NCBI RefSeq assembly: GCF_018882465.1
Contig: NZ_JACVOK010000001.1
Span: 930,001 to 994,000 of the forward strand
DNA from: Polynucleobacter sp. 73C-SIWE
GTDB taxonomy: Bacteria > Pseudomonadota > Gammaproteobacteria > Burkholderiales > Burkholderiaceae
Direction: 5' to 3'
DNA length: 64,000 nucleotides
Shown: piece by piece, positions 62,365 through 64,000 of the stretch
How positions within the stretch are numbered: position 1 is the first letter of the stretch
Layout: each line of letters opens with the position of its first letter
Notes under the pieces: model-generated
What the model was told of the DNA's origin: nothing
The model's input: only the letters and a program-made list of their open reading frames with translations
Database searches by the model: none
Program-made: the position numbers and the translations under genes

Positions 62365-64000
62365 ATGAAATTTTCATCAAAGATTCTTATTGCAGCACTT
62401 GTTACTTATTCCGCAATGACTGTTGCACAAAATAATGCGGACACCATTTTTTATGGTGGATCTATTCTGACCGTAAACGCAAAGAATGATGAGGTAGAAG
62501 CACTTGCTATCAAGGATGGAAAAATTGTTGCTACAGGCACTAAGGCTGAAGTAACCAAAGGATGGCAGGCTAGCTCTACTCAGCTTGTGAATTTGCAGGG
62601 TAAAACTGCAATGCCGGGTTTAATCGATCCTCACGTTCATATTATTTTGACGGCAGTTGGTGAATACCTGTGGCTAGATCTCTCTAACTTCACTACTAAG
62701 TACGATACGGTAGCAAGTTTGAGTAATAAGTTAAAGGCGCACCTAAAGACTTTGCCAAAAGGGCAATGGCTTATGGGTTTTGGGGTTGATCCATCGCGTA
62801 CTAATCCATTCATGGCTGAATTAACTGCGGATGTTTTGGACAAGGTTAGTACTGAAGTGCCTATTTTTGTCTTAAATCAATCTGGGCATATTGCATACGT
62901 CAATCACAAGGCCTATGAAATTGCGGGCATCACTGATAGCACTCCTAATCCAGCTGGTGGAGGGGTATTTCAGAAGAACGCCCAAGGCAAACTCACAGGT
63001 GTGTTGATTGAAGGCGCCGCTTATGCGCCTTTCATGGAAAAAATGCCCCCTCCAACTGATGCAGATTTGCTCAAAGCAGTTCAAAAAACTGGCAAGATGA
63101 TTGCATCCAAGGGTGTGACTACTACTACCGAAATTACCGTAGGCGCCATGTTAGGTTTGGATAATGAAGTGAAGCTACTTCAAGGTGCGACTGCGAGTAA
63201 AGATTGGCCACTGCGCGTGAGGGGCTACTTATATGGTCCCGCGATTCCAAAAGGCTTTAATGCTATTAAGCCAAATGATGGAAATGATCGCCTGCGTTTT
63301 GTGGGGGTTAAATTTGTATCCGATGGCTCCACTCAAGGCTTAACTGCTGCGTTAAATCAACCCTATACTTATCCAGCTGGCACTAAGAGACTGGGTGATC
63401 TTGACTATAAAGATGAGGATATCTATGGATTGATCAAGCCATTCTTTGATCAAGGTTGGCAACTATCTATTCATGCTAATGGTGATCGTGCTGTTGACCA
63501 AACTCTCAATAACTATGCAAAGCTATTGTTGGGTAATACAAAACCTGAAACTCGCCGTTTGCGCATTGAGCACTTCACTATCAATACACCAGAACAAGTT
63601 AAAAAGGCAGTGCAGTTAGGCATTGTGCCGGGGTTTACTGTTGGTCATGTGGACTACTGGGGTGCAGCGTTTCATAATCACATTGTTGGCCCCGAGCGCG
63701 CTAGTCGGATTGCTCCCGGCGCCTCATTTAAAAAAGAGGGTGCACGTTTTACGTACCATAGCGATTCTCCGATTTCTCCAGTAAGTCCATTACGTTATAT
63801 CTCTGAAGGCGTTGATCGTTTATGGCAAAAGCCACCACGCGAAGTCTTAGGTCCAAATGAGCGCGTGACTGTGGACGATGCTATTCGTGCCGTAACCATT
63901 AATGCCGCTTATCAATTAATGTCTGACGATAAGATTGGTAGCTTGGAGGTGGGTAAGCAGGCTGACTTAGTCATTCTGGATAAAAATCCTCGTAAGACAA
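62365..64000 (+). CDS. Exported YtcJ-type metal-dependent amidohydrolase (partial at the window end)
   Basis: This protein has a signal peptide (MKFSSKILIAALVTYSAMTV) and then an amidohydrolase-3/YtcJ fold. Metal-binding HVH is in GLIDPHVHI, then QLSIHANGDRAVD, LRIEHFTIN and the late FTYHSDSPISP. A C-terminal IGSLEVGKQADLVILDK segment forms the composite beta domain. About 545 codons are visible with no stop, so it is almost complete. It should act in the periplasm on an unknown amide or ester. Weak ribosome-binding site. Confidence 0.88.
   Translation, partial: MKFSSKILIAALVTYSAMTVAQNNADTIFYGGSILTVNAKNDEVEALAIKDGKIVATGTKAEVTKGWQASSTQLVNLQGKTAMPGLIDPHVHIILTAVGEYLWLDLSNFTTKYDTVASLSNKLKAHLKTLPKGQWLMGFGVDPSRTNPFMAELTADVLDKVSTEVPIFVLNQSGHIAYVNHKAYEIAGITDSTPNPAGGGVFQKNAQGKLTGVLIEGAAYAPFMEKMPPPTDADLLKAVQKTGKMIASKGVTTTTEITVGAMLGLDNEVKLLQGATASKDWPLRVRGYLYGPAIPKGFNAIKPNDGNDRLRFVGVKFVSDGSTQGLTAALNQPYTYPAGTKRLGDLDYKDEDIYGLIKPFFDQGWQLSIHANGDRAVDQTLNNYAKLLLGNTKPETRRLRIEHFTINTPEQVKKAVQLGIVPGFTVGHVDYWGAAFHNHIVGPERASRIAPGASFKKEGARFTYHSDSPISPVSPLRYISEGVDRLWQKPPREVLGPNERVTVDDAIRAVTINAAYQLMSDDKIGSLEVGKQADLVILDKNPRKT

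Overview
The window looks like a chromosome segment of a freshwater betaproteobacterium of the Burkholderiaceae, most likely Polynucleobacter or a close relative. This is an inference from gene content and order (liv operon, tctAB, alaS-tusA, galU-valS-uvrD, thrB-DUF2782-polA, xseB-ispA-dxs-folE2, tsaD/rpsU-yqeY-dnaG-rpoD-tRNA), from BPSS1780 and DUF2782 family proteins, and from moderate GC. No database search was possible.

Layout. 1-3987: branched-chain amino acid ABC importer (livK end, livH, livM, livG, livF). 3990-11028: mostly minus-strand metabolic genes (argD, a ferredoxin-type reductase, glnS, tctA, tctB) with one plus-strand epimerase. 11154-25358: core genes (alaS, tusA, galU, valS, uvrD-like helicase, BPSS1780 protein, thrB, DUF2782, polA). 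25381-33080: dienelactone hydrolase, ZIP transporter, sseA, Rieske oxygenase, and the isoprenoid/folate run xseB-ispA-dxs-folE2. 33087-39742: the translation/replication/transcription block tsaD, rpsU, yqeY, dnaG, rpoD. 39795-45105: a small AT-rich integrative element inside a tRNA(CAU) gene. 45151-54807: small regulatory and stress genes (BLUF photosensor, folB, AlkB-like, MpaB-like, Lon-substrate-domain, DUF2244, Rrf2, DnaQ/GIY-YIG fusion, SDR, double cupin, DsbA/FrnE). 54959-60922: a GntR-controlled catabolic operon with a Bug receptor, two mandelate-racemase-type enolases, an FAH hydrolase and a 2-hydroxyacid dehydrogenase. 61008-64000: nitroreductase, a broken cytochrome c gene, a tiny membrane peptide and a secreted YtcJ-type amidohydrolase running off the end.

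The most notable structure is the ~5.3-kb element. It splits the tRNA that normally follows rpoD by 13 nt. The left end keeps the host rpoD tail plus the first 39 nt of the tRNA as a dead half. The right end carries a second copy of the last 17 rpoD codons plus the same 39 nt, which rebuilds an intact tRNA with the host 3' half. The two 109-bp copies differ at five positions; the four in the coding part are all synonymous, so the element's copy seems to come from a related host. The element therefore restores the 5' half of its target tRNA rather than the usual 3' half. It also encodes a full-length tyrosine integrase, a second compact Xer/FimB-like recombinase close to a 30-bp palindrome laid out like a recombination site (11-bp arms, 8-bp centre), 9-bp tandem repeats, and cargo proteins of unknown function.
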